NCBI GenBank assembly: GCA_033980235.1
Contig: CM067062.1
Coordinates: 12,977,991 to 13,041,990 of the forward strand
DNA from: Diadema setosum
Lineage: Eukaryota > Echinodermata > Echinoidea > Diadematoida > Diadematidae
Reading direction: 5' to 3'
Length of the DNA: 64,000 nt
The translations under genes were made by a program, and so were the position numbers. Of this stretch, positions 35,848 to 47,072 are shown in pieces (the first letter of the stretch is position 1; each line of letters starts with the position of its first letter). The notes under the pieces were generated by a model. It saw only the letters and a list, made by a program, of their open reading frames with translations. It searched no databases and was not told the origin of the DNA.

Positions 35848-36140
35848 TGATTAACAACAATATCAGTTCTGGTAAACACTGCAAAGAAAAACAACAACAA
35901 AACAAAACAATGTACCGTTATCATATCTAAAGTTACTAATAAAAGGAATTATCTATACTGTTTTTATACTACCCTCTCAACAAATACATCAGTTTTAAAC
36001 AAAAATCACTCTGCTCATTTACAATAGTATTTATTATTACGTATTGTAGTGTACCTGTTCATTGTTTGATGGAAATAAAGCTACATTGGCGTGGCATTAG
36101 TGTTTTCACCTCAGCGTTTTCACCGGAAAATGATGAATAA
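35848..36140. other. Non-coding spacer
   Basis: AT-rich DNA between the two inverted copies of the GTCCATGGGCC element. Confidence 0.5.
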
Positions 36141-36614
36141 TCAAAAATACAGCAAAATCCACGAGGAATTGCTTTTTTGTTTGTTTTTTAGATAAAGGGC
36201 TATACACTGTATCATAGGCTTTGGATATTCCCTTCGCCGTCTTGAATAAAGACTAAACGCACCGCGTTTAGCTCTGGACAGCATCACCCTTTGGATATTC
36301 CCTTCGCCGCCTTGAATAAATACTAAGCGCACCGCGTTTACAACAGAACACCTGTGGACATACCATGAGCTCCATGGACATACAGAAGACCGTGCCCTTG
36401 TTTCTATAGCGGTTAGCCTCGATTCAGAAGTATAGGGATATAAAAACGAGACCAAATTGGTTAAAAATTCATTTATTAGGACTAAGCTACTCATTTGGAA
36501 ATGCTATCATAGCTTGATAAGCATATCTATGCCCAACAAACAAAATGACACCAAAAAGGTATTGCCACCTGAGATGGTACCAATAACCAATTTTTCGCCT
36601 CTTGGCCCATGGAC
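36141..36614. mobile_element. GTCCATGGGCCA element, copy 2, inverted and truncated
   Basis: The complement matches the left two-thirds of copy 1 (35135-35560), ending GGCCCATGGAC with TA at 36615-36616. The other terminus is missing near 36141. It shares CGCGGTGCGYTTAGT and the tandem GCGAAGGGAATATCCAAAG blocks. Together the two copies form an inverted pair about 0.4 kb apart. Confidence 0.85.
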
Positions 36615-36616
36615 TA

Positions 36617-37619
36617 TCACTGCCAGGAACTGGCTTCTGCTCAACAGGTGATGCTACTGCCCAGTAGGTAAGCAATATATGGCGCAGGTTCAAACCTCAG
36701 GGTTAATTGGTACGTAGTTTTCCTTCTTTTTCATTTGGTATATAATTCATATTTAATGCATATGATCTTATTCATGGAGAGTAACAGCAAAAAACAAAAC
36801 AAAAAAAACCCACTCTGAGAGAAATCTTTCTGCCACTTGCCCTATTTAACTCTTTACGTGACATTGACAAGATGGTTACATACAATCTCAATAGGATTTT
36901 AGGCTGTTGTTCTTGAGAGGGTTACAGAAGAGTATGCACAGGTGGAAGAGCCATTCAGAAAGAGACACATCCTTGTACAGAAAACACTTATGCAGCTCCC
37001 AAAATAAAAAGAACAGGAACAGAACACAGTGCTTGAAGCAGTAAAAGATGAACCTGGCAAAAGAGAGAAAGGGACAACAACAAAAAACTCTCTGAGACCA
37101 AAACTTTGACAATGAAATCTAGCACAACATTCTAATAAATATGCAGTGAGTTCTTTTACATCAATTTGATAGAAAGTTGTCAAAATGAGAGCAATATTAC
37201 TGTACCTTTCAGGGAACCATAGGCCATTATGCACAACATCTTCAGTTGCTATTAAGGGTTAACACTTGTTGCTGGGTAGTACCACTCCAAATTGCCCTAG
37301 AAGAGTTTTGCCAGGCCGTAACAATCAAGAAAACATGCAAGAATTATGTGTGTTTACCCATTCTGAAACTAAAAATAGACAAATTGTCTCAACATATTAA
37401 CATAGAAAACTGCCAAAAACAGTACTGAGGCTTTCAAGACCACAATTTTTTCAGAATAGTTGCTTTAATTTGTACGTACATTGTAGCTTTAGCATAAATT
37501 TAATAAAAAAAAAACATTGGGGATGACAACAAATAGTTGGTTTTGCATTTGGGGCACAGCATGGCATTTTGATTACCAAAGGTTAGGTGGATATGCAGAC
37601 AGACGCTGCCTCGGAGCAC
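36617..37619. other. No gene seen; weak tRNA-like box B
   Basis: 36645-36705 contains GCCCAGTAGG and GGTTCAAACC, reminiscent of box A and box B, but the spacing and fold do not make a tRNA. The rest is AT-rich. Confidence 0.35.
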
Positions 37620-37691
37620 AAACTGCTCAATTTTGTCGACTTCATCATACTTCCCCCTCCTTTCGGCTCAAACCACCGGCTCTGATCTTCC

Positions 37692-37705
37692 GTCGCCACG
37701 GCAAC
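37692..37705. promoter_or_regulatory. RFX X-box, perfect consensus
   Basis: GTCGCC-AC-GGCAAC fits GTNRCC-N(0-3)-RGYAAC at every position. RFX factors use such boxes upstream of ciliary and flagellar genes. Confidence 0.65.
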
Positions 37706-37756
37706 GGAACACTTTTTCGAGCCTCGTCGGTGGCGGGTGCAGCAGGAAGACGAGAA

Positions 37757-37796
37757 ATGGCGACGGGAATGCCAATCAGGCAGGCAGTAAGAAGGG
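37757..37796 (+). CDS. Possible short first coding exon (weak)
   Basis: GAGAAATGG gives a fair start context. The frame reads MATGMPIRQA plus the first base or bases of a split codon, and ends before GTAAGA. It lies 52 bp downstream of the X-box. No downstream exon could be identified, so it stays a hypothesis. Confidence 0.25.
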
Positions 37797-37860
37797 CGCC
37801 GAGTGCAGCAACGGACAGACGCGTATGGCATGCAGGTAATGCCTGTGGTACCATGGTGTT

Positions 37861-38077
37861 AATACTCGGACAGTTTAATTAACACAATTCTTTATCCATT
37901 CTATCATACTGTATTCCAAAAGCAGGCTTTTCTAAAATAATATTGGACACAGTACCTGAAGAGCCAAAGTCACACTTGGAAAGGACAACTTGTAGCTGCC
38001 AGTCCTAATCAATGGGGATGTAAATAGGTCATATCAACGATTAATTCATATTCTTTTTGAGTTTCCTTCAGAAGGGG
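37861..38077. other. Non-coding spacer
   Basis: AT-rich with no feature. Confidence 0.5.
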
Positions 38078-38280
38078 TACTGTAAAACCAGAAGTGTTCA
38101 TGTGCATTTTAATTTCGCAAGAGCAAACAAACTAAAATGCATGCCAAAGTTCTTGTCTACACTACATGTATATATGCATTGAATGCCAGTGGCAATTCGC
38201 AAAAGTTTTATGCCTCAAAAAAGTTCGTCGGCTCCAATTTGTGAAAATTTCATGCTGTGAAAACATTTTGCTTTACAGTA
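38078..38280. mobile_element. TACTGTAAAAC-family MITE, copy 2
   Basis: 203 bp from TACTGTAAAACCAGAAGTGT to TGCTTTACAGTA. Shared order of blocks with 11727 and 42603, including GTTCTTGTCTACACTA and GTCGGCTCCAATTTG. Confidence 0.9.
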
Positions 38281-39593
38281 TGCAGATTCCTTCAACATCT
38301 CCTCCTGGACTGAAAACCTCCTAAAATTATTTCATCAAAGTCACACAGAATACAGAGGATACTATTTCCTTAGTTATCTCAGATACACTATAGCTGGCAC
38401 TACATTTTATTATAAAACTTATACATTGATCATGAACTTATACACACCACTAACTGTGAAATAGTTCAGCATCTTCTATCTGACAGATACCCAGGATAAT
38501 CAGAAATGCCTAACTTTTTTGCTAACACTGATTTCATGGAATGGCATTAAAGATATAAAACTTGAAAATAGCAGGCATGTGGCAGGGAATAAATGAGAAT
38601 GGAAAAGTTAATAATTCTTTAAATGGACTACAAACAGTGTAATCAAAACCTGAGGGAGGACCCCCCCCCCAAAAAAAAAAACATACAAACAAACAAACAA
38701 GCAAACACACAAAACAAAACAAAACACAACAAAACAAAAAATAAGCAAGCACCTCTCATGTCGCAAAATCTCTTCTTCTCCAAATATGAACTCTTCCTGA
38801 CAGCCAAAAATAAAAAATAAAAATAACTGGGACTTCTGCACAGTGCAATCTGAGAGTGAGACATACAGGCCAATGACACCAGAAATGCTCACATCGAGGG
38901 TCAAGGTGATGGGGTTGCCATGCCAACCGCTGTCAACCTCACCTCCAGCCTCCACCTTCACGCATCAGTGGCAATAGACAAATACGCAGATTGACAGGGG
39001 CAGATATCATGTGACCATTAACCCCCCCCCCCCATGTCTAACCAAACACAAACACACACACTGCACAAACATACATGAAATGTGAGCTGATCACCGTGGT
39101 ATTAGTATCCAGTCTAAAATGACATCTACAAGATTCAGATGCCAATAAATACCTTACATTACTCACTCAGCTAAGCTGATGCAAACCCCTTTGAGACTAT
39201 TTCTTTATCAATGTTTCTCACCCTACTATACTTGATAATCTGTTGAGAAACCCTTCGGAGATTTTTTTTTCCAGCCCCATTTGGCACTTCTCACCAGTTG
39301 TGAACTTCATAACGTTTTAATCTGCCATGCATCAATAGAGCTGCCTGTACATAATCTCTTTTAATACCACTCATTCAGCTGCAGTGATTTTGGCACTTTG
39401 AAAAATTGGAAACGGTGAAACCGAGCGTCTAAATTTGCAGTCACCCAAGAGAATACATGTCCCTGCAGTATCCCACAAGGGCACGTCAAGGATGTATGTG
39501 TGTATCAGTTGTGGTCACAACTCATTTTTTACAGAAACACTCTCACAATGCATGGTCTTCAATTTTGTCACACATCAAAACAAGAAGGAGATC
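38281..39593. other. Mostly non-coding; A/C-rich tracts
   Basis: 38661-38740 is C then A-rich (CAAACAAACAAA). 39020-39035 is a C run. A weak minus-strand exon candidate lies at 38893-38955. The rest is AT-rich. Confidence 0.5.
38893..38955 (-). CDS. Candidate 63-nt exon (weak)
   Basis: Minus-strand segment between acceptor GATGCGTGAAG and donor GTGAGC. Phase 0 at both ends, encoding VEAGGEVDSGWHGNPITLTL D. The frame stays open beyond the donor with protein-like codons (VSISGVIGLYVSLSDC), so the exon may be longer or this may be chance. No family is recognised. Confidence 0.28.
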
Positions 39594-39596
39594 TTA

Positions 39597-40162
39597 AGGG
39601 CTTTTTACACTTGCGTTTCTTAACCCCGGACTTTCTCTGACCCAGGACTATCGTTAGTCCCGTACCAATTTTTTCAGCTTTTTACACTCGCCAATTAGTC
39701 CTGTACTATCTCTTGTCCGGGGCTAAGGAGAAAACTGACCTTTTTACACTCGTATTTCTTAGCCCCGGACTTTCCAAACCACATGAATATTCATAATTAC
39801 GCTGTGTACTGTACACGTACACGCACGCAACGGCAGCACTTGATTACCTCGTTTCTGATTGGTCAGTGAGGGTCGGACGTCGTCTCCGTCGCTTAGCCCA
39901 GGATTATTTTTTCGTTCTGTTTACACTCACTTGCTTGGCACCGCAATTGCGGTGCTAGCACCGCAATTGCGGTGCTAACCCCTGCTATTTTGCAGGGCCA
40001 GATAGTACCGTACTATCGGTGGGGCTAGCCCACTTTGGCAAAAACGAGTGTAAACAGAAAGTGGGCTAAGGATAGTCCCGTACCAACGGTGGGGCTAAGG
40101 CCCCCCCTTAGCCCCACCGTTGGTCCGGGGCTAAGCAAAAATTTACAAGTGTAAAAAGCCCT
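39597..40162. mobile_element. Harbinger-like MITE, AGGGCTTTTTACACTTG family, copy 1
   Basis: 566 bp. Perfect termini AGGGCTTTTTACACTTG and their complement, TTA duplicated at 39594-39596 and 40163-40165 (a TWA duplication is typical of PIF/Harbinger). The interior holds many TTAGCCCCGGAC, CACCGCAATTGCGGTGC palindromes and GGTGGGGCTA units. No transposase frame. Confidence 0.9.
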
Positions 40163-40284
40163 TTAATGTACCTATGGCAAAATATCCTTCTAAACGGCCA
40201 CAAAATCAGGCACAAGGACTAGTGCACAATAGTGCCGTTTCTCGCTGCACTCAAATAATCTCGTTATTTTGTGAGAACATACAA

Positions 40285-40848
40285 GGGCTTTTTACACTTG
40301 TAAATTTTTGCTTAGCCCCGGACCAACGGTGGGGCTAAGGGGGGGCCTTAGCCCCACCGTTGGTACGGGACTATCCTTAGCCCACTTTCTGTTTACACTC
40401 GTTTTTGCCAAAGTGGGCTAGCCCCACCGATAGTACGGTACTATCTGGCCCTGCAAAATAGCAGGGGTTAGCACCGCAATGGCGGTGCTAGCACCACAAT
40501 TGCGGTGCCAAGCAAGTGAGTGTAAACAGAAAGAAAAAATAATCCTGGGCTAAGCGACGGAGACGAAGTGCGACCCTCACTGACCAATCAGAAACGAGGT
40601 AATCAAGTGCTGCCGGTGCGTGCGTGTACGTGTACAGTACACAGCGTAATTATGAATATTCATGTGGTTTGGAAAGTCCGGGGCTAAGAAATACGAGTGT
40701 AAAAAGGTCAGTTTTCTCCTTAGCCCCGGACAAGAGATAGTACGGGACTAATTGGCGAGTGTAAGAAGCTGAAAAAATTGGTACGGGACTAACGATAGTC
40801 CTGGGTCAGAGAAAGTCCGGGGTTAAGAAACACAAGTGCAAAAAGCCC
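40285..40848. mobile_element. Harbinger-like MITE, AGGGCTTTTTACACTTG family, copy 2, inverted
   Basis: Nearly identical inverted copy of 39597-40162, separated from it by about 120 bp. The CACCGCAATTGCGGTGC pair, GATTGGTCAGTGAGGGT region and GTACACGTACACGCACG stretch are all present complemented. Target duplication is not clear for this copy. Confidence 0.92.
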
Positions 40849-41757
40849 TTAAATGTACCTAGTGATTTCTCCTTATGGCAAGTTTTTCTTCTTCTCCCAC
40901 ATCAAGACAGCAACAATAAATCAGTAACATTCTTTATGAGATCACTACATCTTGCTGTCATAGTCGCAAATCTTTTGAAAACACAAATATATGTAAATCC
41001 ATGAGACTACATCTATACAGAAATCATGAACATATCATACATGGCCATATTCTCAAAAGAAATAAACTTCTACAAATCCCTCCCTCCCCCCCCAAAAAAA
41101 AAAAAAATGATAATAATACACAAATGAAAATGATATTCTCATTGCATAAAAAGAAAAAGAATTAACCTTGTTTTCTGAAATTAAGTCATTATTTTCTATA
41201 CTAGCATGGCTTTCATAAATCTTTGTAGATTATTCAAAATATTCTTGGATCATTCAAGGCACAAGAATCTTTATCTTTTTACTTCATTACATATTTTAAT
41301 TTTCCTGAGCATCACTCATCTCATAATGGGAGTAGAAAACACACTTAAATTTGTTTTTACCAAGAACCATGTTTACTACCTAGTTATGACAAACAATCTA
41401 AAAAAAATGTCAATATCAAACAACAAGTTCCCTCACAGCCAATCAGAGTCAAGGGTAGTGTTCCTCATTTCAAAGAATACAGCACCACTGGAAAAAACAA
41501 TATGTTGAAAACAACTTTTACAACACAGGGAGAGAGTGACAAATAAGTCCATAAGTTCCAATTATTTGTTGAGACATCTTTGTTTTCACGGTTGCTGGCA
41601 CCTTATTTATCAGTTGAGGAGGCCAATTACCTTTCCTTGCGTTCTAGAGAAACAAAAAATATGCACAATAATGTTATGACCTTTATAATCTCATTGCCAG
41701 TCATTGAGACAAGTTCTGCATCATTGTCTCTAGATTCAAAAAGACATGCCAATAATA
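40849..41757. other. No gene seen
   Basis: AT-rich with short open frames lacking domains (41206-41508, 41580-41864). The second runs into the next element. Confidence 0.5.
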
Positions 41758-42453
41758 TCGTCGCCGGTCACACGAACCGACGAATCACTCGATTTTGGGT
41801 CAAATTTTCGATTTTGAGATTTCCAATCATTTCGATAGTAGACATTCCATACTACATATTCTGAAATTCTCAGTGTGTAATTCAGTGTAATTTTTATGTA
41901 GTTATCACTTTTGTAGAAGTATGTAATTCCATTTGTGAAAATGATTTGTTTTCCCCATAGACGCGTGTGTTAAACAATCAGGTGATTCGACAGTTCGGTG
42001 ACCGCGCGTACTAGTACGCGCGGTCACCGAACCGACGAATCAGTGCGCATTAACATGCGTGTAGTTTTTTAGATTCAACAGTTCATTGACCGCGCGCACA
42101 GTGCGCGTACTATGTCATACATGCGTTGACAATGACAACGATCAATGAACATGTACATATGGACACACATGGAAAATGACGTTCTTTGCAGACCGAAAAT
42201 ACATGCATGCAGCTCTTTGACGATTTCCCGCTTATTTGTTAACAATACAATTCGATAAAAACTTCACAAGTTAGAGCAAGAATTGAAGTCTGATGTACTA
42301 CAAAAATAATTGGAAATCATAGACATGAAAGTGTAGCAACCATAAGTCAAAACTTCAAACGCGATTAACGTGGTTAACTTCAAACGCGATTTTCTCGAAT
42401 TGTCATTCTTACGCAAACCTGAGGGATTCGTCGGTTCGTGTGACCGGCGACAA
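41758..42453. mobile_element. MITE with CGCCGGTCACACGAACCGAC termini
   Basis: About 695 bp. TIRs of about 33 bp: TCGTCGCCGGTCACACGAAC then CGACGAATCACTC, complemented at the right. ATAT lies on both sides. A central palindrome GGTGACCGCGCGTACTAGTA (41999-42029) is followed by another internal CGAACCGACGAATC. No coding frame. Confidence 0.88.
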
Positions 42454-42602
42454 TATGACAATCGCATCATTTTCTCCTTATCTGAAATCCATGTATACTT
42501 GTTCCGTATGTTTGTTTTTTTCTTTTCTTCCCCCTCCCTTCTCTTCTCCTCCTCCCCCCCCCCCCCCCCCCAAGTTGGCCTTCTGCAGTTTATAATTTCA
42601 GG
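42454..42602. other. T/C-rich spacer
   Basis: Pyrimidine-rich with a run of about 18 C at 42555-42572. Confidence 0.7.
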
Positions 42603-42777
42603 TACTGTAAAACGAGGAATGTTCGCGTGCATTTTAATTTCGCAAATTTCGCGAGCGCCAAGATTCATGAAATTAAAATGCACGCGAAAGTTCTTGTCTA
42701 CACTATAGGCCGCAAAAAAAGCTGTCGGCTCAAATTCGCGAAAAATTCATGCCGCAAATATACCATGTTTTACAGTA
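42603..42777. mobile_element. TACTGTAAAAC-family MITE, copy 3 (least decayed)
   Basis: 175 bp, TACTGTAAAACGAGGAATGT to ATGTTTTACAGTA. GCGTGCATTTTAATTTCGC and GAAATTAAAATGCACGCG form an internal inverted repeat, and AAATTCGCGAAAAATTCATG follows. CG content is better kept than in copies 1 and 2. Confidence 0.92.
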
Positions 42778-44329
42778 TGCCGGACTGACTTTTATCAAAG
42801 ACATGAAACGTACAATGTACATCCTCAGTATATATACAAGTAGTTTTCAAACACACCAAACAAAATGCTAATGAAAGGGAGAAACAAGCTTCCACCTTTG
42901 AAAACGTATTGCCAATGTCAGAATAAGTTTTTACTTGAGGACATTTGAAAATTCTATATCCAAGGCAAACACTTTTATATGAAAAACAAAGGGCTCAAAT
43001 ACAAGAGAAATTTTAATCAACTTTTTGAAACACCAAATGAATTGCAGAAACCTGTGATATGAAGATACAATACTATACATGTACTTGCATAAATACCATT
43101 TCTGGCACTGACATGTTAAACTCGTCATTTCCATATCATTTCGCCATATATTTCTTCCCACCAACAAACAAAATTAAGACCTAGAAACAAAGAATCCACA
43201 ATATCATACATCACATCAGTAATTGAAGTGAGTAGGTGATTTAACAAGGTAAGATAAGGTCATACACCATATCAAGTAGGATGAGGAATAAAGAATGCAA
43301 TTATTTGCAATGAGATTTCACAGTAAAATGCATATTAAAGGCCATACAATGCAGCAGGTGGGAGGAACCCACAATTAGAGCCGTAAAATGTGGAGGCGTG
43401 CAATATTGGCAATGCTTAGCACCATCACAATTAAGACATTTCAGCTGTGAAATATGGAGGTGTGAAATAATGGCATGACTAGATATCACTTTGTAGTGTG
43501 ATTCAATGACAGAAGGGATGTCTTCATTATCTGTAGGTGTATTCACATTTATTGTGAAATAATGCTGTATTTTAAATGCCATAGTATTTGAAATACTGCA
43601 GTATTTTGCAATGTAAAGTGCAAATATACCATGAAATAGTGCAGTATTTAGGGTGGTCACTCAAACTTCAGGCAAAATATACACACAAGATTTCAGTGCG
43701 ATTGTGTAAAAAAATACCACTGACCACACAGCAGTGTTTTTCTCATGTGAACCGACACACTTCCTGTCTTCTCCCGATATGCACATGCACAGCACTTACC
43801 TGAAATACTACATATGGTATATTGTGAATGAGAATGGTAATGAGTGAATTTACCATAGTATCCATTACTGTGGTATTTTGCAAATCAGAATGATGCCAGC
43901 AAACCACCATGGTAATTTGAATGTGAATGACCTATTGTTAATTCATCTACCAGTATATGACAACCACCAAATATAAATTTCACCGCATACACTGTACATA
44001 ACGTATCACGTATACATACACACATTGTATATGACATATACACACGTACACCTTTTGTACAATGTACGAACACACACACTCACACACACACACACACACA
44101 CACACAAAGTTCTGCTACTGTGGAGTGCAGATGCTGGAAATTGCTCAAAATTGACTTTCCTGACAATTTGGGACTTGTAACTGATGAATGCTTTATGTAA
44201 AGTAATTGCAAATGCAAGCCATCCTTGCATTTATTCCAAATTTTTGTCATTATTTCACCCAATACAAAATCTGCATCAGGGCAGAGTTAATTCTAGCTCA
44301 CACTGCCATCTCCAACCTCCAAATCCCAT
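42778..44329. other. No gene seen; (CA)n microsatellite
   Basis: AT-rich. 43340-43640 holds loosely repeated GTRAAATRTGGAGGYGTG and GTATTTTGCAA phrases. (CA)n at 44073-44106. Confidence 0.55.
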
Positions 44330-44339
44330 AGAGACTCAC

Positions 44340-44770
44340 AAGTCGCATTCACACACAGACAAAATAGCATGACAAGAATCACGCTCCAAATACGTCTGTA
44401 CCAAGACTTTTTTGCACCCATTCAGATAGACGGAAATATCCAGCTAATTCCCAATCGTGTTAATTTGCTGACCAAATAGGGCATGCCCAAAATCTACCAA
44501 AAATGGTGACCCTTGCCCTTGTGTTCAGGCACTGTTCAAGCATGAATGTTTTAAATGATTGTTCAAAAAATCTTGAGGTTTTTTTTTTCTTCTTCTTTTT
44601 TTTTTTTTGCTCCACTGTTCACACACTCATGGTGATGCAAATTATCATGCTAATTCTCAAATCATCATGATAATTTCGCAAACAAAAATAGAAGATTTCT
44701 TGGGATTTGGATTGTAATCCTGATCGTGCTATTTGGTGACATTTCCACACAGGCAAACATTTGCAGATTT
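44340..44770. repeat. Older dispersed repeat, copy without the nested MITE
   Basis: Aligns with 7006-7740 minus the 7038-7471 insertion. Ends GTGTGGATACA..., partly the inverse of CGCATTCACACACAGAC at its start, so it may itself be a decayed TIR element. Contains a T-rich tract at 44579-44608. Confidence 0.6.
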
Positions 44771-46520
44771 GGATTGCGAAGCAAATCTGAGATTAGTATC
44801 CCACCTATTTGCGTCAGTGTGGATACAAACTATGGAAATCAAATTCAACCCTAAGTCCACAGTTGGCTTTCATGGAGAGATAAACAATATCACAATATCC
44901 CATAATTTTTGTTTTGGTGGTGGATGGTGACATCACAAAAGAATTACAATAAGGATTTCTTTTTTTTTTTTTACACATCCACACATATTCATCCAAACAT
45001 GAACATCCCTCACATTGAGTAAAGAGATATATTATCAATAAAGTTTTACTCAAATGCAATTTTCATATACTGGTATAATAAAAAAGCAACAACAACAAAG
45101 CAAACAAGATTTCAGGAAACTTTGCATTTCTGCTCAAATGAAGAGTAAATGCTTTACTTAATGATTTCATATCAAGTGCTGATTTTGATCTCTTTTTCTG
45201 TTTGTTTGTTTGTTTTTTGTTTTTTTCAATGTGGCCAAAAATGTACACTAATTTATGCTCTACATACAAGCTGAGAAAATGTGTAAACAGAAATAATACG
45301 CCACTGTCTACGACTATCACATTGATGCTTGATTGGGCTTTTTGTCTCATGACATTTCCAGTGTTGATTTTTGGCATTACATTCTCATTTTTTATCTGAT
45401 TCTCTTTTCCATCAATGCTCAAGGAGCGTACGATTCCTGCCATACCTTCTTTTCTATTTGAAGGCCATAAGTTTCAGAAATAGAAGATTGCTGCGGAAAA
45501 TGTCACAAGACTCAGTACCATGCTTGACTTGCTTGATTTTACATTGACATTTCTACCATTGATTTGTACATGTACACTGTATTCCCATTTTTTTCCAGAT
45601 TTACACTTGTTCTTCATCTTTTCTTTTCCAATTTACACAATGAATTTGACATTCACTTGGAAACACTACGGTCGATTCAAGTATAAATGCCATCCATGTT
45701 TACAGCTATTTCAGGCAGATTACTCGTCACAATCTTTCGTACGCACGATTGACATTCAAAACGAACACAGACCAAGAGTCTCAAAATAAGCAAGAATGGT
45801 GCCGTGACACCTTCTCATTTCCGAGGCAACATTTGAATTTTTCCACAAACACAAAACAAGATATCAAAGCCTTGAGGTTTTTGGTTGTTGGGTTTTTTTT
45901 TATAATATACAACTCCTACACAATGTACACTGTATAAACATTCTAGCCATTCAATTTGTCGGCTGCTCATCACATGATGTGCAGGTACATGTAAAAGTAC
46001 CTTTGCATGCTGTCGCTTTTGGATGATGCAATTTTCTTCAAGCAAAAACGGAAATTACACAGCTGACGTCACCAAATTACATTGACTCTTGTGCTCAAAG
46101 ATTCATGATCAACTCACAGTTTTTGCAACATTGCATGCCTCTCACGTCACAAATAAACATGCCTTCGTCGCGTGCGCACTCAATTGGTTACAAGGGCGCA
46201 TTAAGTCGCTCATTTCACTGTCAACAACTTCAGCCGCCACTTTCGCGTACGTATGTCTGTACTGTGCCACCAAATTGCCCCACCCAAATGGTTGCCATTT
46301 CTGTACTAAATTCAAAATTCGGTGTGGACCACATCCGTTTGACGTCCAAGATGTCTTTATCAAATAGCGTATGGTCTTATGGTGCATGGTTCAAAAATTC
46401 ACATCTTCACCACTGCTCTCTCTTATCTTTCTGATTTTTCAACCTTCTCCTTCCCCCTCTCCTCCCTCATTTCTGGTTATCTCTCTCCCCATACCATCTT
46501 CCCAACCCTTTACCTGATTC
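44771..46520. other. No gene recognised
   Basis: AT-rich, T-runs at 44960 and 45200. 46060-46400 has a TGACGTCA at 46064 and overlapping open frames on both strands, but no domain or convincing splice context. 46440-46520 is C/T-rich. Confidence 0.45.
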
Positions 46521-46523
46521 TTA

Positions 46524-47072
46524 GACCCCGTTTACAGTGCAGGGCTGGGCCGAGCCACGGCCGAGCCACGGCCGAGCCCGGCCTCAATGAATTGTGGTAC
46601 TTGGCCCCGCAACTTTGTCCGTTTACAGTGCCCGGCTCGGCCCGGGCATTTAATTCAAACCTTTCAATATTTTGTCGTTGTGGCACTCTGCTTGTAAAGT
46701 CTGGTTTCCAGACCCTTTGTCAGCTAGACTCCCCGGCGACGAAATCGCTGCCTCTGCCGAAGTCAAAGGCCTTTGCAAAAGAAAACCACCTTACTAGTTT
46801 TCGACATTGAGGGCGTTGATATCCTGAATAGCAACATAGTACGAGCAGAGGGTTTGGAAGCCAGACTAAATTTGGTACTGCATTTGGCCCAGGCTGCATT
46901 TACATTGAGAAAAGGCCAGGCTCGGCCGCGGCCGAGCCGCGGCTAAGACTACCTCCAGAGCTTGGCCAAATGATTTTGGTACCGCATTTGGCCTTTTGCG
47001 CGTTTACAGTGAAATGAAGGCCGGGCTCGGCTGTGGCCAAGCCCGGCCCTTTCACTCACTGTAAACGGGGTC
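46524..47072. mobile_element. Harbinger-like MITE with GACCCCGTTTACAGTG termini
   Basis: 549 bp with perfect 16-bp termini GACCCCGTTTACAGTG and TTA duplicated at 46521-46523 and 47073-47075. The interior repeats GGCCGAGCC, CGGCTCGGCC and GTTTACAGTG blocks. The 46.5-kb open frame crosses the border and is not a gene. Confidence 0.92.

Larger units (their letters stand above)
37620..37860. promoter_or_regulatory. GC-rich patch, possible promoter with X-box
   Basis: A CpG-containing island in AT-rich surroundings that includes the X-box at 37692 and, 52 bp downstream, an ATG followed by a donor-like site. It looks like a transcription start region, but direction and gene are unproven; a minus-strand reading is also possible because the X-box is palindromic. 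Confidence 0.4.

Noticed and set aside
36645..36705. tRNA-like box A and box B
   Set aside because: Spacing is too short and no cloverleaf can be drawn; at most a remnant of a tRNA-derived SINE.
46064..46071. TGACGTCA (also 28202 and 55837) as CRE promoter sites
   Set aside because: Eight-base palindromes without nearby start sites; chance occurrence cannot be excluded.
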